In this document: positions 8,166-16,264 of the stretch, piece by piece
Layout of the letters: each line of letters opens with the position of its first letter
Position numbering within the stretch: the stretch's first letter is position 1
Source: Oerskovia flava
GTDB taxonomy: Bacteria > Actinomycetota > Actinomycetes > Actinomycetales > Cellulomonadaceae
Reading direction: 5' to 3'
Length of the DNA: 64,000 nucleotides
NCBI RefSeq assembly: GCF_026163685.1
Contig: NZ_JAOXSR010000001.1
Span: forward strand, 310,001 to 374,000
Made by a program: the position numbers and the translations under genes
The notes under the pieces: generated by a model
The model's database searches: none
What the model saw: only the letters and a program-made list of their open reading frames with translations
Told to the model about the DNA's origin: nothing

Positions 8166-8874
8166 CGGTGATCCCGTCCGGGCCGACCGTGAACCGCACG
8201 GCCGCCAGGTCGACGGCCCCGGCGTCGGGTGCGGGGGAGGTGCCCGCCAGCTCGGCGAGCGTATGGGTCCCCGCGACGACGAGGACCGCGCAGCCCGCGG
8301 CACGTGCCGCGGCGACGCCCGCGGGCGCGTCCTCGACGACGAGGCAGCGCGCGGGGTCCACCCCGAGGCGGCGGGAGCCCAGCAGGAACGGGTCCGGGGC
8401 GGGCTTGCCGTGCGTCACGTCGTCGGCGGTCACGACCACCTGAGGAGCGTCGAGCCCGGACGCCCGGATCCGGACCGCGGCGAGCGGCCCCGTGCAGGAC
8501 GTCACGATCGCCCGCCGGTCCTCCGGCAGGCTCGCGAGCGCCTCCGGCGTGCCGGGCAGGATCGTCACGCCGTCGGTGTCCTCCAGCTCGAGCTCGAGGA
8601 TCCGCGCGAAGGCCTCCTCGACCCGGTCGGCCGGCAGGAGACGCGCGATGAGCGAGCGGGCCGGCGTGCCGTGCTCGATCTGGAAGCTCTCGGCGCCCGG
8701 CAGGTCGTGCTCGGCCGCCCACCGCCGCCAGCACCGCTCGACGGCGGGCACGGAGTCGATGAGCGTGCCGTCCATGTCGAACAGCACGGCGTCGAAGGTA
8801 CGGCCCGCGAACGCGGCACCGGGCGTGGGCGGCGCCGTGCGGGCGCGGTCGGTCGAGGGCTCGGTGGAGGGCAT
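8152..8874 (-). CDS. HAD-superfamily phosphatase (beta-phosphoglucomutase-like)
   Basis: 240 residues. Motif I is FDMDGTLID near residue 35, with the nucleophile and acid/base Asp pair. Motif II is IVTSCTG, the Lys comes from THGKPAPDPFLLG, and motif III is CLVVEDAPAGVAAARAAG. The cap lies between motif I and II, as in the beta-PGM/sugar-phosphatase subgroup. The substrate is probably a small sugar phosphate. A GTG lies one codon upstream, but the ATG at 8874 is 6 nt from a TAGCCT -10 box, which favours a leaderless start there. It is divergent from tmk. Confidence 0.85.
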   Translation of the reverse strand: MPSTEPSTDRARTAPPTPGAAFAGRTFDAVLFDMDGTLIDSVPAVERCWRRWAAEHDLPGAESFQIEHGTPARSLIARLLPADRVEEAFARILELELEDTDGVTILPGTPEALASLPEDRRAIVTSCTGPLAAVRIRASGLDAPQVVVTADDVTHGKPAPDPFLLGSRRLGVDPARCLVVEDAPAGVAAARAAGCAVLVVAGTHTLAELAGTSPAPDAGAVDLAAVRFTVGPDGITVTDR

Positions 8875-8880
8875 CACTCG

Positions 8881-8886
8881 AGGCTA
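8881..8886 (-). promoter_or_regulatory. -10 box TAGCCT of leaderless HAD phosphatase mRNA
   Basis: On the minus strand TAGCCT is followed by 6 nt and the ATG at 8874. It is 24 bp from the oppositely directed tmk -10 box, so the two promoters overlap. Confidence 0.6.
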
Positions 8887-8909
8887 CCCGGCGCGTGGGA
8901 CGCCGCGGC

Positions 8910-8915
8910 TACAGT
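8910..8915 (+). promoter_or_regulatory. -10 box TACAGT of leaderless tmk mRNA
   Basis: TACAGT, then 6 nt, then the GTG at 8922. Confidence 0.6.
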
Positions 8916-8921
8916 GGGCGC

Positions 8922-9695
8922 GTGAGCGGACCCGGGTACTTCATCTCCTTCGAGGGCGGCGACGGTGCCGGCAAGTCGACGCAGGCGCGCCTGCTCGGGG
9001 AGTGGCTGGGTGACCTGACCGGCAGGGACGTCGTCCTCACGCGCGAGCCGGGCGGGACGCCGCTCGGGCTCGAGCTGCGGCAGGCCGTGCTGCACGGCGG
9101 TGACATGGACGCGCGGACCGAGGCGCTCCTGTACGCCGCGGACCGTGCGCACCACGTGGCGAGCGTCGTGCGCCCCGCGCTCGAGCGCGGGGCGGTGGTT
9201 GTCACGGACCGCTACCTCGACTCGTCCGTCGCCTACCAGGCGGGGGGTCGGGAGCTCGGCGCGGACGAGGTCGAGCTCATCTCCCGCTGGGCCGTGCAGG
9301 ACCTCATGCCGGACGTCACGGTGCTGCTCGACCTCGATCCGGCGCTCGCCGCGCGCCGCATGGACCGCGCGCACGACCGCCTGGAGCGGGCAGGGGCGGA
9401 GTTCCATCGGCGCACGCGCGAGGCCTTCCTGCGGCGGGCCGCGCAGGATCCCGAGCGGTGGCTGGTCATCGACGCCTCCGCGCCCGTCGAGGACATCCAG
9501 GGACAGATCCGCGTGGACGTCGCGGCGCGCCTCGCCCTGACGCCCGTCGTCGAGGAGGCCGAGGACACCATGGCCGCCGATCCCGACGACGGGTTCGACG
9601 ACTCGGACACCGCGATCGGCTACACCCGGCCGCGCGACGCGCAGACGGGCGGACGTGCCCCGGCCGACCACGGCCAGGAGGCGAGCAACGCGTGA
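8922..9695 (+). CDS. tmk: Thymidylate kinase
   Basis: Phosphorylates dTMP to dTDP in dTTP synthesis; cytoplasmic and essential. The P-loop is FEGGDGAGKSTQARLL near residue 10. The DR(Y) motif is in VVTDRYLDSSVAYQ, and the lid region is RMDRAHDRLERAGAEFHRR. It has 257 residues, about 40 more than typical bacterial Tmk; the extra part is an acidic C-terminal tail (PDDGFDDSDTAIGYTRPRD). The GTG at 8922 is chosen from protein homology and the leaderless promoter. Its stop overlaps the holB start (GTGA), so the pair forms a coupled operon. Confidence 0.95.
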   Translation: MSGPGYFISFEGGDGAGKSTQARLLGEWLGDLTGRDVVLTREPGGTPLGLELRQAVLHGGDMDARTEALLYAADRAHHVASVVRPALERGAVVVTDRYLDSSVAYQAGGRELGADEVELISRWAVQDLMPDVTVLLDLDPALAARRMDRAHDRLERAGAEFHRRTREAFLRRAAQDPERWLVIDASAPVEDIQGQIRVDVAARLALTPVVEEAEDTMAADPDDGFDDSDTAIGYTRPRDAQTGGRAPADHGQEASNA

Positions 9696-10828
9696 GCGTC
9701 TGGGACGACGTCGTCGGGCAGGAGCACGCCGTCGAGGTGCTCCAGGGAGCGGTCCGCGACCCGGCCGCGATGACCCACGCGTGGCTCTTCACCGGGCCCC
9801 CCGGCTCGGGCCGCTCCAACGCCGCCCGTGCCTTCGCGGCAGCCCTGCAGTGCGAGCAGGGCGGCTGCGGGCACTGCCAGGCCTGCACGACGTCGCTCGC
9901 CGGCACCCATGCCGACGTCACCCTCGTCACGACCGAGAAGGTGACGATCGCGATCGACGAGGTGCGGGACCTCGTCGGGCTCGCGAGCCGCAGCCCGTCC
10001 CAGGGCCGTTGGCGGGTCATCGTCGTCGAGGACGCCGACCGGATGGCCGAGCGCACCACGAACGTCCTCCTCAAGGCGATCGAGGAGCCACCCCCGCACA
10101 CCGTGTGGGTCCTGTGCGCGCCCAGCCCCCAGGACGTCATGGTGACGATCCGCTCACGCTGCCGCGCCATGGTCCTGCGCGTGCCGCCCGTCGCGGCCGT
10201 CGCACGGCTGCTCGTCGAGCGTGACGGCGCCGACCCGGCGCTCGCCGAGGGCGCGGCGCGCGCCGCGCAGAGCCACATCGGGCTGGCGCGCCGCCTCGCG
10301 CGGGACCCGGACGCCTGGCAGCGCCGCACGTCGGTGCTCGCGATCGCACGCCGCATCCGCGGCGTCGGCGACGCGGTCCTGGCCGCGGGTGAGCTCGTCG
10401 AGGTCGCGCAGTCCGAGGCGAAGGCCGCGACCGCAGAACGCGACGCGGCGGAGAAGGCCGAGCTCTTGCGGTCCCTCGGCGCGGAACCCGGTGAGACGCT
10501 GCCCCCGCGGCTGCGCTCGCAGGTCACCGAGCTCGAGAAGGACCAGAAGCGCCGCGCGACCCGTCACCAGCGCGACGTGCTCGACCGCGCGATGGTGGAC
10601 CTGCTGTCGCTCTACCGCGACGTGCTCGTCGTACAGCTGGGAGCAGAGGTCGAGCTCGTCAACACCGAGCTCGCCGAGACCGTGCGCTCGCTCGCCGAGG
10701 ACTCGACGCCCGAGCAGACGGTCCGGCGCATGGACGCGATCGGGGTGGCTCGGGAGCGCCTCGACGGGAACGTGGCGCCGCTCCTCGCACTCGAGGCCAT
10801 GGCGATCGCCCTGCGCCCGCAGGGCTGA
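9692..10828 (+). CDS. holB: DNA polymerase III subunit delta'
   Basis: A clamp-loader subunit that, with gamma/tau and delta, loads the sliding clamp. It has 378 residues. The N-terminal text WDDVVGQEHAVEVLQGAV leads to an AAA+-like fold. The P-loop is altered to GPPGSGRSN, with Arg for the catalytic Lys, which suits a subunit that binds ATP poorly. A zinc module CEQGGCGHCQAC follows, then the SRC-type motif in IRSRCRAMVLRVPP. The C-terminal collar domain is helical. AGGAGG lies 10 nt before the GTG, and the gene overlaps tmk by 4 bases. Confidence 0.93.
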   Translation: MSVWDDVVGQEHAVEVLQGAVRDPAAMTHAWLFTGPPGSGRSNAARAFAAALQCEQGGCGHCQACTTSLAGTHADVTLVTTEKVTIAIDEVRDLVGLASRSPSQGRWRVIVVEDADRMAERTTNVLLKAIEEPPPHTVWVLCAPSPQDVMVTIRSRCRAMVLRVPPVAAVARLLVERDGADPALAEGAARAAQSHIGLARRLARDPDAWQRRTSVLAIARRIRGVGDAVLAAGELVEVAQSEAKAATAERDAAEKAELLRSLGAEPGETLPPRLRSQVTELEKDQKRRATRHQRDVLDRAMVDLLSLYRDVLVVQLGAEVELVNTELAETVRSLAEDSTPEQTVRRMDAIGVARERLDGNVAPLLALEAMAIALRPQG

Positions 10829-10840
10829 CCGGAACCTGCC

Positions 10841-11374
10841 TCACGGGGAGCCGTCGCGCGACCGGACCCACAGCGTCGTCGTGCGGTCGTCCTGCACCTG
10901 CGTCCCGACGGCCCGGAACCCGGCGCGGGCCGCGACCGCCTCGCTCGCCTCGTTCCCCACGACGGTGGCGAGCCGCACCTCGTGGTAGCCCGCTCCGAAA
11001 CCCCACGTGGCCAGCTCCACCACGGCGCACGTCGCGAGGCCGTGTCCGCGGCCGACGGGGAGCAGCGCGTAGAAGACCTCCGCGGCGAGCGGCGTCCGTG
11101 CAGCGACGCCCGCGGTGCCGACGGGCTTACCGTCGAGCAGGACCACGTACCGGGCCGTGATCCCCGCCCGGTCGCGCTCCACCGCCACCCGCACCCGTTC
11201 GCGGGCGTCGTCGTCCGACAGATCGGGCGGGTAGTAGGTCCACCGGGGCACGTCGGCGACGCGGGAGAGCGCCTGCTCGAGGGGCCAGTCGTGCGACGTC
11301 AGCCGCCGCAGCCCACCCCCTGGCGCGTCCGCCAGGGCGAGCTCGTCCGGTGGTCCGGCACGCAGCGTGGCCAT
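10841..11374 (-). CDS. GNAT family N-acetyltransferase
   Basis: A 177-residue acyl-CoA-dependent acetyltransferase. The acetyl-CoA-binding motif A is EVFYALLPVGRGHGLATCAVVELATW, with the Q/R-x-x-G-x-G/A pattern as GRGHGLA. Motif B is LATVVGNEASEAVAARAGFRAVG, the usual RimJ/RimL-like ending. The substrate, whether a protein N-terminus, a small amine or a toxin, cannot be told. It is convergent with holB, with a gap of 12 nt. The start at 11374 fits a leaderless message. Confidence 0.82.
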   Translation of the reverse strand: MATLRAGPPDELALADAPGGGLRRLTSHDWPLEQALSRVADVPRWTYYPPDLSDDDARERVRVAVERDRAGITARYVVLLDGKPVGTAGVAARTPLAAEVFYALLPVGRGHGLATCAVVELATWGFGAGYHEVRLATVVGNEASEAVAARAGFRAVGTQVQDDRTTTLWVRSRDGSP

Positions 11375-11380
11375 CCGTCG

Positions 11381-11386
11381 ACGATA
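11381..11386 (-). promoter_or_regulatory. -10 box TATCGT of leaderless GNAT mRNA
   Basis: On the minus strand TATCGT, then 6 nt, then the ATG at 11374. Confidence 0.6.
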
Positions 11387-11410
11387 TCGGCACGATGTGC
11401 TGCGCCGGCC

Positions 11411-11438
11411 GTGCCGTCCCGCTCGGGCGGGGCGGCAC
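11411..11438 (-). terminator. Hairpin after SHOCT-domain gene
   Basis: GTGCCGTCCCGC (11411-11422) and GCGGGGCGGCAC (11427-11438) form a 12-bp stem with one G-T type mismatch and a 4-nt loop, 22 bp past the gene end. Confidence 0.5.
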
Positions 11439-11460
11439 AGCCGGCACGTCTGCGCTCAGC

Positions 11461-11835
11461 TCAGGCCAGCGCCTTGGCCTTGAGCGTCGTGAACTCCTCC
11501 GGGCTGATCGCCCCGGAGTCGAGGAGCGCCTTGGCGCTCGCGATCTGGTCGGTCGGGGACGCGGCGGCGACCTGGCGGATGTAGGAGTCGGTGTCGTCCT
11601 TGGCCTGTCGGATCATCTCCTGCTGCCGTTCGGCCATGCCCCTGCCCCGAGCGATGAGGTAGACGAGCGCAGTGAGAACGGGCAGGAAGATGAGGAAGAT
11701 CACCCACACCGCCTTCCACCAGCCGGAGAGCTGGTGGTCACGGAACAGGTCCCCGACGATCTGGAAAAGGACCATGAGATAGGCGATGAAGAAGAAGCTG
11801 TAGACCAGGAGCCAGAAGAAGTCCCAGAAGTCCAT
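11461..11835 (-). CDS. Small membrane protein with PLDc_N-like helices and SHOCT domain
   Basis: A 124-residue protein. The N-terminal part (DFFWLLVYSFFFIAYLMVLFQI) and a second helix (AVWVIFLIFLPVLTALVYLIA) are two membrane segments resembling the phospholipase-D N-terminal domain. After a charged stretch (MAERQQEMIRQAKDD) the C-terminus is a SHOCT motif (IASAKALLDSGAISPEEFTTLKAKAL). Such proteins are common in actinobacteria and of unknown function; SHOCT is thought to mediate oligomer contacts. The ATG at 11835 has AAAGGG 8 nt upstream. Confidence 0.75.
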   Translation of the reverse strand: MDFWDFFWLLVYSFFFIAYLMVLFQIVGDLFRDHQLSGWWKAVWVIFLIFLPVLTALVYLIARGRGMAERQQEMIRQAKDDTDSYIRQVAAASPTDQIASAKALLDSGAISPEEFTTLKAKALA

Positions 11836-12052
11836 CGTTGCAACCCTTTCTCGATTGCGGGCCCGAGGGGCCGCGGGATGCGGTACCAAGACGACCCGAC
11901 ACGAGGAATCTAGCGATTCGGACCTCTCCGCGCGCGCCACGCCCGAGGGTCCTGGGGTCACGATCCGGTGTCACCTCGGTGCCCGGTGCTGCGGTGGCTG
12001 CCGTTTGCGTCGACGATGGACCCGTACAGGCGCCCACCTCGAGGAGTCCCGC

Positions 12053-12628
12053 ATGCTCACCGCCCGCCGTGCCCCCGCGCTCGCCGCGGGAGCGCTCCTG
12101 CTCGTCATCACCGCGTGCGCCACCGGGACGGAGCCAGGAGGCGCCAGCCCGACGTCGCAGCCCGAGGAGAGCGGGACGGTACCTGAGGACGAGACCACCC
12201 AGGAGGAGACCGTGGATCCGGACGGTGAAGGCCGACCAGACGCCGCCGACATGACGCTCGAGCCGGGCGCGAGCGGCCGAGGGCTGCCCGCAGGTATCGA
12301 CGCCCCGACGGACGGGGGCAGCGGCGCGGCGTGGACGGACCAGGACGGGCTGCTGTACGTGTTCACGCACGGCTCCAGCTCGTGTCCTGTGCTCGCCGAG
12401 GGTGCGGCCGAGGTGGCGGACGGCGACGTCGTCGTGACGTTCATCGAGATCCCCGCGGACCAGGTCTGCACCATGGACTACGTTCCCGCGACGACCGTCG
12501 TGTCGGTCCCGGACGGCGTCGACGCGTCCGCCCCGGTGACGGTCGTGCTCGACCGGGACGGTTCGGTCTCGGTGCCGGCGCGCACGGACGGCGCGCCCGG
12601 TGAGGCGGCCTGGGTCGGCCTCGCCTGA
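12053..12628 (+). CDS. Secreted lipoprotein, hypothetical
   Basis: 191 residues. A lipoprotein signal (LAAGALLLVITAC, with the lipobox Cys near 20) is followed by a disordered Thr/Glu/Pro-rich spacer (about 22-75). The globular domain contains one conserved-looking Cys pair, in HGSSSCPVLAEG and ADQVCTMDYVPAT, probably a disulfide. I do not recognise the family. GAGGAG lies 6 nt before the ATG. It probably anchors to the outer face of the membrane. It stands alone between the divergent SHOCT gene and the TAP-like hydrolase. Confidence 0.7.
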   Translation: MLTARRAPALAAGALLLVITACATGTEPGGASPTSQPEESGTVPEDETTQEETVDPDGEGRPDAADMTLEPGASGRGLPAGIDAPTDGGSGAAWTDQDGLLYVFTHGSSSCPVLAEGAAEVADGDVVVTFIEIPADQVCTMDYVPATTVVSVPDGVDASAPVTVVLDRDGSVSVPARTDGAPGEAAWVGLA

Positions 12629-12735
12629 CCCCGTAGCGAGCCACATCGACCGAGCGACGATCGATATGTCGTGAAGACCCCGTGAAAGGCGGTTCGCGGC
12701 GATCGTGCGGTGAGGTGTTTACCAGGCCGAGCGGC

Positions 12736-12741
12736 TACCTT
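12736..12741 (+). promoter_or_regulatory. -10 box TACCTT of leaderless hydrolase mRNA
   Basis: TACCTT, then 6 nt, then the GTG at 12748. This supports that GTG over the in-frame ATG at 12682. Confidence 0.6.
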
Positions 12742-12747
12742 GGCGTG

Positions 12748-14289
12748 GTGAGATCCCCCTCCCGCGCGCTCCCGCTCGTCTGTGCCTCCGCTCTCGCGGT
12801 CGTCCTCGCCCTGGGGGCGTGCACCGCCCCGCCGAAGGTGCAGACACCGGCCGACGAGGCGAATTCCTCGTCGGCACCCGGCACCGGCGACGGCGCACCG
12901 GCCGGCTACGAGGACTACTACACGCAGAGCCTCGACTGGACGGACTGCGGCGGTGGCTTCGAGTGCACGACGGTGCGCGCTCCGCTCTCCTGGCAGGACC
13001 CCGACGCCGGCGACATCGACCTCTCGGTCAAGCGGATGCCGGCGGGCGGGGAGAAGATCGGCTCCCTGCTCACCAACCCCGGTGGCCCGGGAGGCTCGGG
13101 GCTGGAGTTCATCGACGCCGCGATCAGCAGCTTCGGCGACCCTGTCACCGAGGCCTACGACGTCATCGGCTTCGACCCCCGCGGGGTCGGGGAGTCGACG
13201 CCCGTGGAGTGCTTCGACGACGCGCGCAAGGACGAGTCCCTCTCGCGGGACTTCCCGTACACGGCCGAGGGCATCGAACCTCGCGCCGAGGAGCTCGCCG
13301 CCTGGGGCGAGGCGTGCGCGGAGCGCTCGGGCGATCTCCTCGCGAACGTCGACACCCAGAGCGCGGCGCGCGACATGGACATGATGCGCGCGGTCCTCGG
13401 CGACGAGAAGCTCAACTACCTCGGGTACTCCTACGGCACACAGCTCGGCGCGACGTACGCGGGCCTCTTCCCGGAGCGCGCCGGCCGCCTGGTGCTCGAC
13501 GGCGCGATCGACACGACCCTGACGTCCGACGAGGTCGGCGCGCAGCAGGCCGTCGGCTTCGAGAACGCTCTGCGGGCGTACGTCACGGACTGCCAGGGCG
13601 GCGCCGGCTGCCCGCTGTCCGGGTCGGTGGACGACGGCATGGCCCAGATCCGTGACCTGCTCGACCGCGCGTTCGACAACCCCCTGCCGACGACGGGCGA
13701 GCGTCGCGTGACGCAGACCCTCGCGTTCTACGGCGTCGCCGTCACCCTGTACAACGACGGCAACTGGTTCCTCCTCACGCAGGCGCTCACCGAGGTGTTC
13801 GAGGACGGCGTCGCGGACACCCTGCTGTTCCTCGCCGACTTCTACAACGACCGCAACCCCGACGGCTCCTTCTCGTCGAACTCGGCCGAGGCGTTCCGCG
13901 CCGTGAACTGCCTCGACGACCGCGGCAACCCCGACCCGGACTTCATGGCGGCCCAGCTCGAGGAGATCGAGGCGGCGGCCCCGACGATGGGCACGTTCTT
14001 CGGGTACGGCGGGCTCACGTGCGCCGACTGGCCCGTCCCGCAGGTCGAGCAGGAGTTCGACCTCGCCGCCGCGGGCGCCGACCCGATCCTCGTCATCGGC
14101 ACGACCAACGACCCGGCCACGCCGTACGTGTGGTCCGAGGGGCTCGCCGAGACGCTCGACTCCGGGGTCCTCGTGACCTGGGAGGGTGAGGGGCACACGG
14201 CCTACGGCCGGGCGAACGACTGCCTCGAGGACGCCGTCGATGCGTTCCTCGTGGACGGGACCGTCCCCGAGGACGGCCTCACCTGCTGA
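12748..14289 (+). CDS. Secreted alpha/beta hydrolase, tripeptidyl aminopeptidase type (TAP-like)
   Basis: A 513-residue exported serine hydrolase. The start is a lipoprotein signal (VCASALAVVLALGAC). The oxyanion region is NPGGPGGSGLEF, the nucleophile elbow GYSYGT lies near residue 228, and the acid is in GTTNDPATPY. The His is in GEGHTAYG within the C-terminal TAP-like domain. Homologues are the Streptomyces SlpD/SlpE and Tap proteases that release N-terminal tripeptides. The start at 12748 gives a normal signal peptide. A gene of this family between holB and tRNA-Thr is a common actinobacterial arrangement. Confidence 0.88.
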   Translation: MRSPSRALPLVCASALAVVLALGACTAPPKVQTPADEANSSSAPGTGDGAPAGYEDYYTQSLDWTDCGGGFECTTVRAPLSWQDPDAGDIDLSVKRMPAGGEKIGSLLTNPGGPGGSGLEFIDAAISSFGDPVTEAYDVIGFDPRGVGESTPVECFDDARKDESLSRDFPYTAEGIEPRAEELAAWGEACAERSGDLLANVDTQSAARDMDMMRAVLGDEKLNYLGYSYGTQLGATYAGLFPERAGRLVLDGAIDTTLTSDEVGAQQAVGFENALRAYVTDCQGGAGCPLSGSVDDGMAQIRDLLDRAFDNPLPTTGERRVTQTLAFYGVAVTLYNDGNWFLLTQALTEVFEDGVADTLLFLADFYNDRNPDGSFSSNSAEAFRAVNCLDDRGNPDPDFMAAQLEEIEAAAPTMGTFFGYGGLTCADWPVPQVEQEFDLAAAGADPILVIGTTNDPATPYVWSEGLAETLDSGVLVTWEGEGHTAYGRANDCLEDAVDAFLVDGTVPEDGLTC

Positions 14290-14345
14290 CCCGGTCACCG
14301 CCTGCCGGCACCGAACCCTGACCGACGGCGTCCGTCCGTGACGCT

Positions 14346-14375
14346 TTGGAGACTCGGCCGATGGCCAGGTACAGT
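14346..14375 (+). promoter_or_regulatory. Promoter of tRNA-Thr
   Basis: TTGGAG (14346-14351) and TACAGT (14370-14375) are separated by 18 bp, a good housekeeping promoter about 58 bp before the mature tRNA. Confidence 0.6.
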
Positions 14376-14433
14376 GGGGCCGCGCTCGTTGCTCCGGCAC
14401 CGGGATCACTCCGGTGCGCTGGACCCTGCGCGC

Positions 14434-14506
14434 GCCGCCTTAGCTCAGTCGGCAGAGCGTCTCACTCGTAATGAGAAGGTCGTGGGTTCGATTCCCACAG
14501 GCGGCT
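14434..14506 (+). tRNA. tRNA-Thr (anticodon CGT)
   Basis: A 73-nt cloverleaf. The acceptor GCCGCCT (14434-14440) pairs with AGGCGGC (14499-14505), and T14506 is the discriminator. The D-arm is TAGCTCAGTCGGCAGAGC. The anticodon stem TCTCA/TGAGA encloses the loop CTCGTAA with anticodon CGT, and the T-arm is GTGGGTTCGATTCCCAC. CCA is not encoded. It reads ACG, a frequent Thr codon in this GC-rich genome. Confidence 0.97.
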
Positions 14507-14512
14507 CAGACC

Positions 14513-14544
14513 GAAGGCCCGGAACGTCACCGTTCCGGGCCTTC
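14513..14544 (+). terminator. tRNA-Thr terminator
   Basis: A perfect 14-bp stem, GAAGGCCCGGAACG with CGTTCCGGGCCTTC, and a TCAC loop, 7 bp after the tRNA. No T-run follows, as is common in actinobacteria. Confidence 0.75.
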
Positions 14545-14613
14545 GTCGTGTCGCGGTGCACCGCGCGCGGAAGTTCATCCACATCCCGCTTGGGCGCGGA
14601 CACCTGCGCGAAC

Positions 14614-14619
14614 TAGCCT
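14614..14619 (+). promoter_or_regulatory. -10 box TAGCCT of leaderless def mRNA
   Basis: TAGCCT, then 6 nt, then the ATG at 14626. Confidence 0.6.
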
Positions 14620-14625
14620 CGGGCC

Positions 14626-15315
14626 ATGTGGAGCTTTCGGCGTCGTCGCCCGGTGACCTACCTGCTCGGGGCGCCGGTCGAGTCCTACCCCGACGTCCCG
14701 CCCGAGGTGGGGCGTGGGCAGGTGCGGCGGATCACGGAGGTCGGTGAGGACGTCCTGCACCAGCCGTGCCGCCCGGTGGCCGAGCTCGGGACGCCCGAGC
14801 TTGCGGCGCTCGTGGACGACCTGTTCGCCACGATGGACAACGCGGAGGGCGTCGGGCTCGCCGCCAACCAGATCGGTGTGGGGCTGCGCGTCTTCGTCTA
14901 CGACGTCGAGGACGAGGACGGTGACCGGCACGTCGGGCACGTCGTCAATCCCGTCCTCGAGATCACGAGCGACCCGGAGGACCCGGAGGAGCAGGACGAG
15001 GACGACGAGGGCTGCCTGTCCGTCCCCGGCGCCTACGCACCGCTGTCGCGGGCGTGGAGCGCGCGGGTCCGCGGCGTCGACCAGTACGGCGACGAGCTGC
15101 TGCTCGAGGCGGACGGCTACCTCGCGCGAGCGTTCCAGCACGAGGCGCAGCACCTCGACGGCCGCCTCTACATCGACCTCCTCACCGAGCGTGCCCGTCG
15201 GGACGTGCTCACCGAGATGCGTGAGGAGCGCCCGGCGATCCTGGAGGGCCGTCGCGAACGCGCCGTGGCCCAGGGCCGGGAGCCCGCCGAGTACCCGGAA
15301 CGCCCCCGCGTCTGA
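14626..15315 (+). CDS. def: Peptide deformylase
   Basis: Removes the formyl group from nascent N-terminal Met; a cytoplasmic metalloenzyme. It has 229 residues. Motif 1 is GVGLAANQIGV (GhGhAAxQ), motif 2 is EGCLSVPG with the metal-binding Cys, and motif 3 is QHEAQHLDG with the HExxH metal site. The usual Asp before the last His of motif 3 is Gln here, but all three metal ligands and the catalytic Glu are kept. An N-terminal ~25-residue extension (MWSFRRRRPVTYLLGAP) and an acidic insert (EDPEEQDEDDEG) before motif 2 make it longer than E. coli Def. Confidence 0.93.
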   Translation: MWSFRRRRPVTYLLGAPVESYPDVPPEVGRGQVRRITEVGEDVLHQPCRPVAELGTPELAALVDDLFATMDNAEGVGLAANQIGVGLRVFVYDVEDEDGDRHVGHVVNPVLEITSDPEDPEEQDEDDEGCLSVPGAYAPLSRAWSARVRGVDQYGDELLLEADGYLARAFQHEAQHLDGRLYIDLLTERARRDVLTEMREERPAILEGRRERAVAQGREPAEYPERPRV

Positions 15316-15321
15316 GGGTCG

Positions 15322-16152
15322 TCAGCCCAGCCGCCGCACGAGCAGGAGAGCGCCGCCCGTCAGGGCCATGAGGGCGCCGACACCCATCGCGAGGAGCATC
15401 GACGTCGAGTCGCGAGGGGCCGGGGGAGGTGGCGCGCCGCGCTCGCTCGCGTGGGCGAGGCCGCCGCTCGTGGAGGGCTCGTCGCTGGCGGTGACCGGCT
15501 CCTCGGAGGGTTCCTCGGTCGGCTCCTCCGTCGGCTCCTCGGTGGGCTCGACCTCCTCCTCGACGGGTGGCTCCTCGGCCTCCTCCACGTCGGGTGCGGG
15601 TGCCTCGGTGACCGGGACGGCCGACTCCTGCTCAGGCTCCTCCGGGGCCGGCGGCGCCGTGGGCTCGGACGACGTGGTCGGGCGAGGGGTCGACGACGGC
15701 CGGGGCTCGGGCTCGGGTCCGCCCGGCTCCGGCGTCGGCAGGGACTCGACCTCGTCCTCGCTGCAGACCGGGTCGTCGCCGCCCCAGACGCTGTGCATGT
15801 CTCGCAGGCCGGTGACCTGCACCCAGCGCAGGCAGTGCCCGTCCCGGTGGTGGCGCCCGAGGCGGTCGAACGTGAGCTCGCCGTCTTCGACGTCGGCGGG
15901 GCGGTACATCTGCGTGTACCAGCGGGAGTGCGATCCGTCGAGCGCCGTCACCTCGTAGTGGAGCGACCCCCAGTCGGACCACAACCGCGTCGGGTCGAAG
16001 GTCACGGACGTCGGCGTCACCGTGATCTCTCCGGAACCGTCGCGCTGCGCGACGACCCCGCCGACCGGCTGTGCTGCCGCGGGTGCGGCCGCGCCCCACC
16101 ACGCCGTCGCGATCAGCGCGGCGGCGAGCGTCGCGGCGGCGACTCGGCGCAT
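15322..16152 (-). CDS. Exported, membrane-anchored protein with EEPT repeats
   Basis: 276 residues. The signal peptide (VAAATLAAALIATAWWGAAAPAAAQP) is followed by a ~100-residue globular part with GSHSRWYTQMYRP, HCLRWVQVTG and PVCSEDEVESLP and a possible Cys pair. A long Pro/Glu/Thr wall-spanning region follows, with a short tandem EEPTEEPTEEPTEEP run. The C-terminal helix (SMLLAMGVGALMALTGGALLLV) ends in RRLG. There is no LPXTG before the helix, so it is anchored by the helix rather than by classical sortase. GGAGG lies 8 nt before the ATG. A -10 TACGAT at 16210-16215 would give a leader of about 50 nt. The function is unknown. Confidence 0.7.
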   Translation of the reverse strand: MRRVAAATLAAALIATAWWGAAAPAAAQPVGGVVAQRDGSGEITVTPTSVTFDPTRLWSDWGSLHYEVTALDGSHSRWYTQMYRPADVEDGELTFDRLGRHHRDGHCLRWVQVTGLRDMHSVWGGDDPVCSEDEVESLPTPEPGGPEPEPRPSSTPRPTTSSEPTAPPAPEEPEQESAVPVTEAPAPDVEEAEEPPVEEEVEPTEEPTEEPTEEPSEEPVTASDEPSTSGGLAHASERGAPPPPAPRDSTSMLLAMGVGALMALTGGALLLVRRLG

Positions 16153-16264
16153 CGGTGGGTCCTCCAGCTGCCGCGCGGGGCGGCGTCCGTGGGTGGTGAG
16201 CGCTGACATCGTACGCAACCTCACCCGTCCGCGGACAGCGCCGGGCCTCTGCCCGATCCCGCGC

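Noticed and set aside
12478-14409. Long minus-strand frame opposite the secreted hydrolase
   Set aside because: Composition typical of antisense shadows; the opposite strand encodes a complete serine hydrolase with signal peptide.
14434-14506. Integration site (att) at the tRNA-Thr 3' end
   Set aside because: No integrase, phage gene or duplicated tRNA 3' end is visible near it; a terminator and def follow directly.
15322-15420. LPXTG sortase anchor at the C-terminus of the EEPT-repeat protein
   Set aside because: The text before the final helix is SERGAPPPPAPRDST, with no LPXTG-like motif.
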